DNA of 64,000 nt, taken from Pelobates cultripes (Eukaryota; Chordata; Amphibia; Anura; Pelobatidae). The notes beneath the pieces were generated by a model that did no database searches, had not been told where the DNA came from, and saw nothing but the letters and a program-made list of their open reading frames with translations. Shown in pieces: positions 35,359-47,740 of this stretch. Both the position numbers and the translations under genes were made by a program. Every line of letters starts with the position of its first letter. Positions within the stretch are counted from its first letter, which is position 1. Location: assembly GCA_933207985.1 (NCBI GenBank), contig OW240916.1:299566451-299630450 (forward strand), read 5' to 3'.

Positions 35359-37009
35359 CAGTATCTCACAAAAGTGAGTACACCCCTCACATTTTTGTAA
35401 ATATTTTATTATATCTTTTCATGTGACAACACTGAAGAAATGACACTCTGCTACAATGTAAAGTAATAAGTGTACAGCATGTATAACAGTGTGAATTTGC
35501 TTTCCCCTCAAAATAACTCACACAGTCATTAATGTCTAAACTATTGGCAACAAAAGTGAGTACACCCCTAAACTATTGGCAACAAAAGTGAGTACACCCC
35601 TAAGTGGAAATGTCTAAATTGGGCTCAATTAGCCATTTTCCCTCCCCGGTGTCATGTGACTCGTTAGTGTTACAAGGTCTCTGGTGTGAATGGGGAGCAG
35701 ATGTGTTAAATTTGGTGTTATCGCTCTCATACTCTCTCATACTGATCGCTTAAAGTTCAACATGGCACCTCATGGCAAAGAACTCTCCGAGGATCTGAAA
35801 AAAAGAAACGTTACTCTACACAAAGATTGCCTAGGCTATAAGAAGATTGCCAAGACCCTGAAACTGAGCTGCAGCACGGTGGGCAAGACCATACAGCAAT
35901 TTCACAGGACAGGTTCTACTCAGAACAGGCCTCGCCATGGTGGACCAAAGAAGTCGAATGCATGTGCTCTGCATCATATCCAGAGGTTGACTTTGGGAAA
36001 TAGACGTATGGGTGATGCAAGCATTGTTGCACAGGTTGAAGGGGTGGGGGGTCAGCCTGTCATTCCTCAGACCATATGACGCACACTGCATCAAATTGGT
36101 CTGCATGGCTTTCGTCCCAGAAGGAAGCCTCTTCTAAAGATGATGCACAAAAAGGCCCGCAAACAGTTTGCTGAAGACAAGCAGACTAAGGACTAGAACC
36201 ATGTCCTGTGGTGCGATGGGACAAAGATAAACTTATTTAGTTCAGATGGTGTCAAGTGTGTGTGGCGGCAACCAGGTGAGCAGTACAAAGACAAGTGTGT
36301 CTTGCCTACAGTCAAGCATGGTTGTGGGAGTGTCACGGTCTGGGCCTGCATGAGTGCTGCCGACACTGGGGAGCTACAGTTCATTGAGGGAACCATGAAT
36401 GCCAACATGTACTGTGACATACTGAAGCAGAGCATGATCTCATCCCTTCAGAGACTGGGCCACAGGGCAGTATTCCAACGTGATAATGACCCTAAACACA
36501 CCTCCAAGACGGCCTTTGCCTTGTTAAAGAAGCAGAAGGTAAAGGTGATAGACTGGCCAAGCATGTCTCCAGACCTAAACCCTATTGGGCATCCTCAAAT
36601 GGAAGGTGGGTGAGCGCAAGGTGTCCAACATCCACCAGCTCTGTGATGTCGTCATGGAGGAGTGGAAGAGTACTCCAGTGGAAACCTATCAAGCTCTGGT
36701 GAACTCCATGCCCATGAGGGTTAAGGCAGTGCTGGAAAATAATGGTGGCCATACAAAATATTGACACTTTTGGCACAATTTGGACATTTCCACTTAGGGG
36801 TTAACTCACTTTTGTTGCCAACGGTTTAGACATCAATGGCTGTGTGTTAAGTTATTTTGAGGGGACAGCAAATTTACACTGTTATACAGGCTGTACACTT
36901 ACTACTTTACATTGTAGCAGAGTGTCATTTCTTCAGTGTTGTCAGATGAAAAGATATAATACAATATTTACAAAAATATGAGGGGTGTAGTCACTTTTGT
37001 GAGATACTG
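35359..37009 (+). mobile_element. Full-length Tc1-like transposon, inactive
   Basis: 1651 bp, bounded by TA dinucleotides (35357-35358 and 37010-37011). Terminal inverted repeats of roughly 240 bp start CAGTATCTCACAAAAGTGAG on both sides. They contain the repeated motif GTGAGTACACCCCT that acts as inner and outer binding site in related elements. The left repeat carries a perfect 32-bp tandem duplication (35537-35568 and 35569-35600). The sequence resembles a Tc1 family widespread in fishes, frogs and lampreys, as I recall it. Confidence 0.95.
35762..36764 (+). pseudogene. Tc1-like transposase pseudogene
   Basis: A DDE-type transposase cutting at TA sites. The start is MAPHGKELSEDLKKR at 35762. 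Residues about 1-110 form the paired-like helix-turn-helix DNA-binding region. The first catalytic Asp survives in WCDGTKI, where the usual neighbouring Glu is Gly. The second survives in FQRDNDPKHTS. Defects are TGA at 36077-36079, TAG at 36194-36196, and a deletion (11 bases by length arithmetic) near 36587 that shifts the frame and removes the third catalytic Glu in NPI-EH. The shifted frame continues to NNGGHTKY and a stop at 36762-36764. Adding 11 bases gives 338 codons including the stop, normal for Tc1. Confidence 0.93.
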
Positions 37010-37011
37010 TA

Positions 37012-38022
37012 TATGCGTGTAAGAAGTGAAACATATCCCTTGAGGTTTATTAGAAATGCAACCTCTCTACTAAATACAGGCAACTGTCAAAGTGCATTAC
37101 TTAACAGCCAATCATCATCAAGAAGGCAATCAGGCTTGGTTTAAGATGGCTATTAACTTGGCTTAAGGGGGTTTAAAAATAAATTTAAACCTACATGTAT
37201 TCCAGCACCAAGAAAAGGTCCTAACTAGAGCCAAAATCACTAACAATTGAATCTGTTTCAGCCAGAAGCCACCAGTGGGTGTCAGATTGACAGCTACCTG
37301 AGGAACATTTCTCAGAAACTACACTGTTTTCAATGATAGAGTTTCAGGGGAAGCATGTATACACCACAATCCCATTGAGATAAAACTATTTTGATGCTTA
37401 GAGTGTCTTTTAATAAAATAAAAATAAAAAAATCAACATTCTTTCAGACCACCCACCTTTAGAATTTTAAATAGACTGTCACAGGCTTAGGGAACACTTT
37501 TGAGGCTCTCAGGATTACCAAATTCTAAAATGTTCTGGCTAATCCAGGCTGATCTTTTTATCTTTATATTTGTGTTTTTTTTATTTCATAGTGAGGTAGT
37601 TTTGGACATATTTAAATAAAAAATGTAAGAGCTATTTTACTCCACTTTACACTTAGTATTTTACTCAACATTGTGCTTTGGTGTGATAAATCTTGCAAAT
37701 TCTGTATAATTGTTGTTTCAATCACCCGATTTGAGCACACGTTCCTTCGATCTAAGCTATCCTTTTGAAAATGTCAGAACATATCAGCTTCAGGCTAGGC
37801 AGGGGATATATTAATGGAGTTATTTAAAACAGGTCAAGATGATGCCCCCATTAAGATGAACCATTTTGGGAAGATGAAAGATCAGTTTCAGCACGTTAGC
37901 TTCCATAATGACTAATTCATTATTTTATGTCCAAATGCTACGGTATGATCCATCAAAGAGGGTATTCAATATTTTCAAAGCAGGGTCAGTTCATTGATAA
38001 TAACTTCCTGGTTAAAAGGGTG
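37012..38022. other. Intronic DNA with a partial T2-like end
   Basis: A T2-like terminus (GCTTAGAGTGTCTTTTAA read outward) ends near 37413. No gene. Confidence 0.4.
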
Positions 38023-38030
38023 TCCTAGAT

Positions 38031-38156
38031 GAGGGGCAGACGACCTTTGGCACGCCAGATTTTGTAGACTACATCTCTCCTAGTGCTCTTACGGATGTAA
38101 TACTGGCAAAGCATCAGGGGAGATGTAGTCTACAACATCTGGAGTGTCCACACCTA
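38031..38156. mobile_element. 126-bp palindromic MITE
   Basis: Inverted arms: CAGATTTTGTAGACTACATC near 38060 and GATGTAGTCTACAACATCTG near 38122. Target duplication TCCTAGAT (38023-38030) and TCCTAGAC (38157-38164). Fragments of the family recur near 12070. Confidence 0.78.
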
Positions 38157-38164
38157 TCCTAGAC

Positions 38165-39009
38165 GGTGAATTAGTAATCTGGGGGGCTCTTCTGAAAGTA
38201 CTTCTGAACTGAGCTTCTTAGCTTCTTACTGTTAAAATTTCATAAATTTTGTTAATTAAACATATTCTCATGCATCGACTTAGAAAACCAATTAGAGCTA
38301 TGCTGTAACTCTCCAGAGAAAACATCTTAACATAACTAAGACTTTCGTCAGAAGGAGCGATGTTCCAGTGCAATGCAATTATTTCTTTCAAATGATTTTT
38401 CAATGTAATTGATTGTACTCAAACTTCCCGTTGCATTGTAGTAATTAAATCCAATTTGAAAAACATGATTTTATTCTTTCTAAATTTACTAGGCATGGAA
38501 AATGAGTTTACTATGAAGATTCATGTAGAAACGTCCAATCGAATTAATTTTGTCATAATACAATATTAAACTCGACATATACTGGGTTTTATAATGAAAT
38601 CAGAATAAGGCATTTGTGTTTTTGTAATATTCATGGTTTGGATTGTACATTTAAATCTGAACACATGATCGGTCTCTTCTTAAAGTAGCAGTAGCAGCTA
38701 AAAAAAAAGGAAAATGCCTTAGCATGTATTATAAAATGTTTTATGGTTGTGCAAAGACAAATAAAAAAAATAGATTTTGTGTAATCAATTTAGGGAGGTA
38801 TTAGTTTATTTTGGCTTTTATTGATTACATTATCAGAAAAAAGTGATGAGCCTGGAATAGAACTGATTTGAAAAAGTCTTAGGGGTTTGTAGCCTATTTG
38901 ATTCCTTTTATTGTAGGCATTCAAAAGCTTCCCATTGGTTAAAACTACTTTATACTAGCCAGCATAGTCAAAAATAAATCCTTGGTTTTTCAAACAATTT
39001 AAAAGGCAA
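38165..39009. other. Intronic DNA, nothing recognised
   Basis: AT-rich, no repeat termini or exons supported. Confidence 0.4.
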
Positions 39010-39931
39010 TTAACCCCTTAAGGACTGAGCCAATTGTACAAGTTGTGATCAAAACAAAACCTTGAATTTGCGCTATATGCCTGTTCAGGCGTAATTCACC
39101 TCTTTCATATTATGTGCACCCACACTTATCATATATCATTTTGTTCAGGTGAAACAGGGCTTTCATATCACATATATTTGTATACTAAGCATAATTTAAT
39201 ATGAATAAATTACTAAAAAAAATTGAGAAATTAAAAAATGTTATTTTTTAAGTTCTGCATGACATTTTAACTGTGAATGTCACAATACTGTTAGCTGTTA
39301 CTGCAATAAAGTACATATATTTCTATTCAGCAAAGTCTCCCGAGTACAACGGTACCCCCCAATGCACAGGTTTTATGGTATTTTGGAAAGTTACAGGGTC
39401 AAATATAGCACATAAAATTTTTCAGTTTATACACATTAAAATTTGCCAGACTGGTTATGTTGTCTTTGAGAGCGTATGGTAGCCCAGGAATGAAAATTAC
39501 CCCCATGATGGCATACCATTTGCAAAAACAGACAACCCAAGGTATTACAAATGGGGTATGTCCAGTCTTTTTTAGTAGCCACTTGGCCACTGGTCTAAGT
39601 ACTTTTTATTTAATTTAAAAACTGTTTTATAACTTTAAAAAAAATTTTTTACGGGTATGAGGGGGTCTGCCTGATGGGCACTGCATAAGCTGGCTATTCC
39701 GGCCATGTGATCCCGAGGACACCGTGATCACATGGCTGGGGAGGGGGCAGATCGGGCAGAAGGGGTCTGCCTGAGCTCGCAGGCATACCCCAGGAACATG
39801 TTCTGCCGGAGTAGGTTCAGCGAAGACCCGGTAAATATGAAGGACAGTGGGGACGTTCTATGCCGCCCGCCGGCGTTTAGGACCGCCTAAGAAAGGATAG
39901 CATAGAACGCCAGCTGTCCTTAAGGGGTTAA
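39010..39931. mobile_element. 914-bp TTAA-flanked element, non-autonomous
   Basis: TTAA at 39010-39013 and 39928-39931 enclose ends CCCCTTAAGGAC and GTCCTTAAGGGG, a perfect 12-bp inverted repeat. A GC-rich right arm contains a stem, GACGTTCTATGC pairing with GCATAGAACGCC (about 39852-39911). No transposase frame. Same tips as 18877 and 49551. Confidence 0.88.
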
Positions 39932-42900
39932 AAATATATGGATTGTCAAAAGCAAAACAAATGCATTTCAGAGTTTTCTTTTGTTCATTCAATATACTAG
40001 TAGATCAGATCGCACCTTCAAAAGAGAGCACATTTCGTCAATGTACATTTCAAGGGTACATTTGGATGAATTTTGTAGAATTTCCATAAACCTTCCTTTT
40101 ACTTTAATATGAAATACCTTTGTTAACACTCATAGTAGATGGACATATGACGGCACACTGAGCTTAAAGTTCTTTAATGCAAAAAAATTAAGTGGCAGTC
40201 AAACCTTAATAAGTATCTATTATGTCTTATGAATGAAAACACAATAAAAATATGGAAGTATTGTATCTCTAGATCTCCAACTGCTTAACAGTCCTCTCCA
40301 AAGCAACTGTCAAGATGAATGTGCATATGGCCAAGTGCATTCTAAAGCTTTTCCTAGCACACTGGGTAGGTTTCCGCCTGTCAGTTTACCTATTAAAGAA
40401 TCTGATGACATAAGAGAAAGGATCAAAGGTAAGATAGGGGGCGATGTTTCTTAGTCAACAATCATAGCCAGTGACACCAATCCTAATTTGTCTCAATAGT
40501 CCCAGGCATATAATTGTTTATTAAGTATGGTAAATTGGACGGTGTCTGTCTGCAGCTTACATTCAGTAACGTCACACCAGGTTTATTACTGCCGTTTATA
40601 AAGCGCCAACATATTCTGCAGTGCTGATGATAAACTCCCTGGTTTTGCACCACTCCCTGTCACAGGTGCCTCATTCCAGGGCCCTATTTAACCTTGATCT
40701 GGGTCCCAGGAGGAAGCATCTTCCAAGTAAGTGGGTTAATCTCATAAGAGCAGGCATTGGATGGCTAGAGTAGCACCTACCAAGAATGTGGTACATTGAC
40801 GTTGTGGCAGGCTTATGCAATGTATGATCACATACCATAACTAAACCCCCATTATTTTTTTGCCTAGATTAAGTTTTTTTAAATACAACTATTACATTGT
40901 GTGAGACTTGAAATTGCTGTTTAGTGAATGAGCAAGTGCACTGGATCTGATAATCTGTTGAGATGACATCTTCCCTTTTATCTAAAATGTTTTCCTGTTG
41001 CACTGGTATTGAGCTAGGTTTATACATTTTGAATTAAATGAAGAGATTAATGTCAAACAATCGCAAAAAGTTTTAAGGCTGTTTGTTTTAATGGATATTA
41101 CATTGTCAATAGAATATAAATGCAGAATAGTCCAAGGCACTCCAAGCACGTACATTCTGAACCTACTTCACCGAATAAGAAATAGTTAGTTAAACTCATA
41201 ATAAAATGATACTTAATAGACATTTTATATAAATGCTGGATATTTTGGTCTCAATGAATCATTGTGAGGAACGTTAATAGAAGTGAGTTAAGTAACAGGA
41301 ATGTTTCAGTTGGTATTTTTAAATTTTTACAGTTTTACTTCGTACCAACCCTTTATTTAAACATTACCGTATAAAAAACGTACTTGTTCATACTAAAATA
41401 CGAAAGCGTTCAGCTGAATTCATTACAGATGTGGGTTTTTTGAAGTCTTACCCAACAGTTTCATAGCAGCAACCACTAGGTGGCACACAGTAACTACATT
41501 TATTTCACCCTAAATGTACAAACCTGCCATTCATAGAGTAAATAAAGAGCTGCATTATTAATTTAGACCATTGCATCCACTCTACACCTAATATTTGTTT
41601 AGCCAGCTGTTTCCCTCAATCCTCCTTTTACGCCACTGATTGAAGCCTTAAGTACATTTTGAATTTTTGAAACTTTTTTTTTTTCTTTTACCAAAGAACA
41701 TTCTGTTGCCTACAAATTACAAGCTACCTTTTCAATGGAGTCTGTAAGATACGTTAACAAATTGCGGAGTCAGACTGTCTAATAGTTTTTTTAAGACTAA
41801 CAGAAGATAACTGTAAAGCAATAGATGTCTTTTTTTTGTAGAATACTTTGCGTAGTCATATGGTACATATCCATCAGTTAGCTTTGCAGATGAAGTTGAA
41901 CTGCAACTCCCAAAATCTGTAACCAGTCTTTGCCCAGCCAGTTGCTCGTATCTAATAGTTATATTTTGACTTTTTTGCATTCTCAGTGCTAAACGTGTAA
42001 TAGATATAGTGGGAATTAAGGCTTGGCACATTCTTCAATTAATGAAACACTGTGGTATATACTCAACTGCTTGAAAGTTTATGTAAAAATTCGCATTATT
42101 AAAATATATAAAAAATATATAAAATATTATATATATATATATATATATATAAGCACAGTTTCGCTTTAAAAATTTTTGTTGTTAGAAAATCATACATTAG
42201 AAGTGAATTTAAAGTGAATTTCAAATTATAGGCCACAAATAGCCAAATGTTAATATTTTTAAAGTCAGCTATTTTTGGCTTAAATTGAAATGTACTTTAA
42301 ATTCACTTTGGTTTCCTGGCAAATAACACTTAAGTAAATAATTCCTAATAGTTAGTTGGTAACTTAGTACAGCTTGCTGTGTAGTTAATAGAAACTTAAC
42401 AAAAAAAAATATATTCTATAAGCAATTTACAGGATGAAAGTGACATTTCACATTTAAAAAAGATCAAACATCACAAAACATCATTTTAATCTATTGCGCA
42501 TGCAATAAATGTTTCACGTGTGCAATATTAGTGTGGACATATAAAAATTTCATTTTAGAATAAAACAAATTTATCACAAGATTAAACATTTGCTCATTTA
42601 TCTTTTGAATACATATTATTTTTATGTATTTATTTAACACCAACAAGTGACAAGGTAAAGCAATGAACATTTTAATAGAAATAACACAATAAATGAGATC
42701 ACAAATGTGTTCATTTTGCTTTTTCTAGATTAAATTGGAAAGCGCAAATTGTATAAAAGCAGACTGGCATCTATAAAGGTCACTGTAAAACTGCAAAAGT
42801 AAAAAATAATGAAAAAAGATGGACAAATATAATAGCAATAATCCCTTTATTTTAATCTCAATATCCTATAGCAGTTTTGCTATAATAAGATATTATTTAA

Positions 42901-43214
42901 ACTTTCTTTCATTGGACATCACAATATGTCCCATTGGTAAATCACAACATATACATCCCTTTTGTATTTGAGAGGTTCCATAGAGGCACAGGGAAGCATA
43001 GGAATATTATTAAAAACTATGTTCAATATCAGCTTTCAAATGCCGAACATGGAACTGGTAGTAGTATGTGACATATCTCTTGACATGTGTTTGCATAATT
43101 CTATATGGTTCAAAGGGGGCTGCAGATAAACTGCAGATTGTAATGAGGGATTATTGGTCTAGTTGCTCATTTTATTTTGGCCCAAATATTGCAAATTGGT
43201 TGTCAGTAGAACAA
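39932..43214. other. Intronic DNA, mostly single-copy
   Basis: Contains a 40-bp fragment of an abundant frog repeat (TATAAAGCGCCAACATATTC near 40597) and an AT run at about 42124-42151. No gene. Confidence 0.45.
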
Positions 43215-43240
43215 GCTATACATGATAGAAACATAGAATG

Positions 43241-43602
43241 TGATGGCAGATAAGAACCATTCGGTCCATCTAGTCTGCCCAATTTTCTAAATACTTTCAT
43301 TAGTCCCTGGCCTTATCTTATAGTTAGGATAGCCTTATGCCTATCCCACGCATGCTTAAACTCCCTCACTGTGTTAACCTCTACCACTTCAGCTGGAAGG
43401 CTGTTCCATGCATCCACTACCCTCTCAGTAAAGTAAAACTTCCTGATATTATTTTTAAACCTTTGTCCCTCTAATTTAAGACTATGTCCTCTTGTTGTGA
43501 TAGTTTTTCTTCTTTTAAATATAGTCTCCTCCTTTACTGTGTTGATTCCCTTTATGTATTTAAATGTTTCTATCATATCCCCCCGTCTCGTCTTTCCATC
43601 AC
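43241..43602 (-). pseudogene. CR1/L2-type LINE 3' end, C-terminal ORF2 fragment
   Basis: Minus-strand frame 43576-43313 contains RGHSLKLEGQRF, FYFTERVVDAWNSLP and EFKHAWDRH, the C-terminal region after the reverse transcriptase in CR1/L2-group LINEs. A short 3' UTR (GGACCGAATGG...GGCAGATAAGAACC read outward) follows. The copy is 5'-truncated and flanked by a 26-bp direct repeat at 43215-43240 and 43603-43628 with one mismatch. Confidence 0.85.
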
Positions 43603-43628
43603 GCTATACATGTTAGAAACATAGAATG

Positions 43629-44992
43629 AACTTAGAACAAGGTGCTGTTTAGTGCCTATACCCCAAATCATACAATTTTCCTTCATTGTTCTTTCATGAA
43701 GTCAGTGGAATTTGCTTTTAAAAAAATAAATCTAAATATAAAATACAATTTACTGTAATGGTGTCTGCCTCACCTCTTCCATTTATAGACACAATAATGA
43801 AAAGAGAACAGTGCCTTTTATCTTAAGTGAAATATCTCACATTGTAAAAGGTGTATTATTTTACAAGTCACTTAATTCTTTGACTTTATTGTAGCCAGGC
43901 TTAAATAATCTGTAAACTATGTTACTAAGAAAATAAATATTGCTGTTTTATGCCACATTGGACCAGTAATCAAATGCTTTCTCAAAATGGATGCTGTATT
44001 TTTTTTTAAGCAGGACTGGTTTCCTGTGCCAAAAATACACTCAAAGGTTTGTTTGATTTTATGACATCATATTGGAACACGTACAGACACACTTTCCACC
44101 CGGCATATTCCCATCTGTATTGGCTGTACTGTATTATTTCAGTGACATGAATGCACATTCATTCACTCAGAACCTAATCTGAGAAGAGTTCATTTCTAAA
44201 ACTAATTGTATTAGATCCAACAATAGCAAATAGCTATGTATTTGATCCGTAGACAATTATGCTATCATAAAAGAATGTCACTATAGAAAATAAATTCTTT
44301 ATATTAGGAATTGCCTAGTAATAGGATTGTACAAGTCTTACTTATATGTACTGAATGGAGTCAGACGTTTGGCTAAAATGAACAGGTCATTGATCTAGAA
44401 GGTTTCCCGTTACACACTTACTGGATACACAATGTTGATATATTTTGAAAAAAATGTATTTCAAGGGGTAACCTCTTGCAAATGGAATTTGTGTTTTACT
44501 TGTAGTTTTGTTCACCTTGGTAATATATACAGCCCATCTTTAATTTTATCTTTTGTGTTTGAAAAGTGTTGTCAGCCAATGTCCCCTCCATGCAAACAAG
44601 ATTATTCTAAATATGGTTGATTCTTTTTTAGTATATTATAGGGTAAAACTAGAACACGAGAAGATATCCTACAAATGGGATATGGGTGGATTCGCATTAG
44701 GTAAAGTGTCTCTAACCACTCACAAGACACTAAAAATCACACAATGAATACACACAACAGAAGAGAGGTGAGTTATACTTAAATCCAACACATATTACAC
44801 CTCTTGATCAGTCTGTACACCTTGGTGGCCACTATTGCACCCCCTCTCTTGTATTATATAGTGAGGTAACAATAAAATTTTGTGTTCTGGAGACACCGCA
44901 ATAAACCACAAGTATTACTTCTTCTTTGATACACATTTCAAATTAAGTACTTTATATTACGGATGTTTTAACAGCATTAATGCTTGACTTAG
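43629..44992. other. Intronic DNA, nothing recognised
   Basis: No repeats or exons supported on either strand. Confidence 0.4.
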
Positions 44993-45474
44993 GGCTAGGG
45001 TTATGCTAGTGTTTAATCTTATGGCTAGGGTTAAGGATAGGGTTAGGGCTAGGGATATAGCATATGCTGAGACAAGCACTAGGGTTAAGGCTAGAGTTAG
45101 AATTAGGGATAGGGTTGGGGTTAAGGCTAGGGATTTGGTTAGGATTAAGACTAGGGTTAAGGTGATGGTTATGGTTTAGGGCTAAGATTAAGGCTATGGT
45201 TAGGGTTAAGATGAAGGTTATGTTTAGGGTTTAGGGTTATGGTTAAGACTATGGTTAAGGTGAAGGATATGTTTAGGGTTATGACTGCGGTTAAACCTAG
45301 GGCTAATTCAAGGTTTATGGTTAGAGTTTACAGTTAAGGCTAGGGTTATTGCTATAGTTAGAGATATGGCTAGGGTTAAGATGACCGTTATAGTTAGGGT
45401 TTACGTTTAAGGCCTTGGTTATGGCTGTGGTTAAGGTTAGGGTTAAGGCTTGACTTATGGTTAGGGTTAGTGCT
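44993..45474. repeat. Degenerate telomere-like repeat
   Basis: About 480 bp of G(G/C)(T/C)TA(G/A)-based units, mostly GGTTAG, GGCTAG and GGTTAA, with short runs such as GGGTTAGGGCTAGGG. It resembles decayed TTAGGG arrays or a related 6/12-bp minisatellite. The G-rich strand is the plus strand throughout. Confidence 0.9.
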
Positions 45475-47467
45475 GTTTAATCCGAAGGCAGGAGTGGACA
45501 ACCTCTTTCTGCCTGAGATTGATGGAAACATAGGTGTGCCCAGAGTGTTACATTATTATGAAATGTATCATGTAAACTTCAGTTTAAAACAACTAATTTA
45601 GAAAATGATGTACACAATACAGATTTAAAAAAAAAAAAAAATTTTACTGCCATGCATTTACATATATAGTCATGATATTTTTCTTCAAAAAGATTAAACT
45701 CTAATGCAGACCTTTGCAAAAGTGTCCCTAGAGACCTGTAAATAGACACCCAAAATGCATGTCTATGGGTGATATACATTCCCAGGCAGCAATTGATACT
45801 TGCATCGGCTGCCATGAATTCAGCACTACTGCCAATAATCATTTGACAGGAGAGGAGCTGAGGAGAAAAATCATGATGTTACTGTCTCATCCGCTACTCT
45901 CTTGTAATATCAAATAGCAACTGCTGCCTGGCAGTATAGCGCCCCCAATAATACTGAGCAGGTCAGAACATGCATGACCTGCACTGCCCAGAGTCCCACA
46001 GTGTCATTCAAACTGTGCACTGCATAAAATAATGCATGGATGATGTCATCCACTGCGCAGGATGGGTACTGAAAACATGAGTTGCCCATTGAAATAACAG
46101 CTAATTTCCTCATGATCAGTTTTCTCTAAAATACTTTTTTTGATTTGGTTAAAACGTTTCCCCCTGCAACAGAGCCTCAAGGGTCAGTTCTGACACATTA
46201 TTTCAATGTCTGCTGCCTAATGAGAATTACAAGACACTAAGGGGTTTAATTAGCATGAGTTGTCTTTCAGCTTGGAAAATCAAGTCAATATTACAGTTTA
46301 AAATAATCACCATGTTTTGCCTATATCAAGATTACATATTATAATATATCTATATATATATATTAAACTTTTCAGCATTGATACAAATTCTACAAAAGAT
46401 TGTAAACTTCTGCACCATCGCACAGTTTAGTGAATAAATCCCATGAATAAAATCTCATTTTAAGACATTCTAGTTAATTTTTAGAAGATAATAAATAGAA
46501 TATTGATTTAAACATGACAAAGTCCATACATAAACACAAATATGTTTCCTGTATTCATAGTAAAGTTACAAACAAAACTACATAATGTAATAACTATGTA
46601 TAAAACAAACATTCCAGCCAACTATCACTGAGGTACATGTAACAGGTGTGCTCACCAGTGATATACATTACTGTCACCATAGTCATCAATGATTGGCTAA
46701 TAATGTAACTTCTAATATACATAATGTGTGCACTAATACTGAAAGAATGTGGTAATAGTTTGCCAGTTCATCATTACCTGTGACTTGTTCTTGCAGCATG
46801 CCACAAATACACTTTTACATCAAGTTTGGGCAGAAGTCAGACCCCCAGCTGTCTTAGATCTGCACTGTAGGCTGAGGGATCTCACTTTTGGTTAATATTT
46901 TGGGTTATGCATATAGAATAATTCTTTAAAAAAATATGGAACAGAAGGGTTATCAGCTTGAATATTCCTTTTGTTTCCATGGTGATTACTTTACTTTTAG
47001 AGCTTTACCCCAGAATTTCTCATAATAGATGTCATTTGATGTGTTTTGAAAAGTTGCTTCAAAAAGTGCTCTTTACAAACTGCAACACCTTAATGCATTC
47101 AAATCAAACATCTGCCTGGCTGTGACAGTTCCATTAACCATTGTATACAAGTCCATCTCTATAACCATGTAATAAGGTATCAGACACACTAAATATTTTA
47201 GCAGACAGTTCAGTGACCATTTAAAAAGTTAGGATCTAATATTAAGTAAGGATCTGTGATAAATGTAATAGTTAATCTGCACTTAAATCCAATCCATTAT
47301 ATATTTTCAGGCATTAATCAGCATAATGCACTTACACTAAGAATAAATAAACCATCCAAAGTTATAAAAGTTAAAAAGAAAAGAAAAAGTTAGAAGTTCC
47401 TGCAGTCCTTCAGACTGATCTCTGCTGCTGTCCAGAGGTGGGATTGATACAAAAGGCAGATGCTCAC
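45475..47467. other. Repeat-poor DNA next to proposed exon 1
   Basis: A piece of palindromic MITE sequence occurs near 45490 (GAGTGGACAACCTCTTTCTGC). Beyond about 46100 there are no recognisable transposons. On the minus strand this is the start of intron 1. Confidence 0.45.
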
Positions 47468-47708
47468 CTTGTAATGCAGTGTCTAGGTCCAGAAGGCTTC
47501 TTTAGCTCACTTGATGGCAGAGGTCCTGGTCTTCTTGGTAACAGAAGATACTTTCTCATCGAGTAGAAAGGGAAAGTAACACGTCATAAGAAAAGTACGC
47601 CTCCAAGATGTGTTAATTGCAGCCCAGCAGTCTGTGTATCCAGCTTCCTTCACAGTCAATGCTCAGTGCTGAGGACAGCTACACTGGTCTGTGTCCTCAA
47701 CTCACCAA
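47468..47708 (-). other. hapln1: Probable hapln1 exon 1 (non-coding 5' UTR)
   Basis: Minus strand. A strong donor, CATTACAAG|GTGAGCATC, lies at 47468/47467. It is about 240 bp downstream of a TATA-like box, in the proper order for a first exon. The exon has no long frame linked to exon 2, as expected for 5' UTR. It sits in the longest repeat-poor stretch of the window. The start is estimated at 25-35 bp after the TATA box. I have no direct alignment, so the exon is a prediction. Confidence 0.45.
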
Positions 47709-47732
47709 CAGCCCACAACTCCTCAAAGAGCT

Positions 47733-47740
47733 CTTTTATG
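47733..47740 (-). promoter_or_regulatory. hapln1: TATA-like box of proposed hapln1 promoter
   Basis: Minus strand reads TGACATAAAAGAGCTC. The spacing to the proposed start near 47708 is about 30 bp. Confidence 0.4.

Larger units (their letters stand above)
6511..47467 (-). other. hapln1: Inferred hapln1 intron 1 (about 41 kb)
   Basis: Bounded by the exon 2 acceptor at 6511 and a proposed exon 1 donor at 47467-47466 (AAG|GTGAGC). It is filled with the transposons listed below and no other host exon was recognised. The left boundary is firm; the right one depends on the exon 1 model. Confidence 0.5.
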
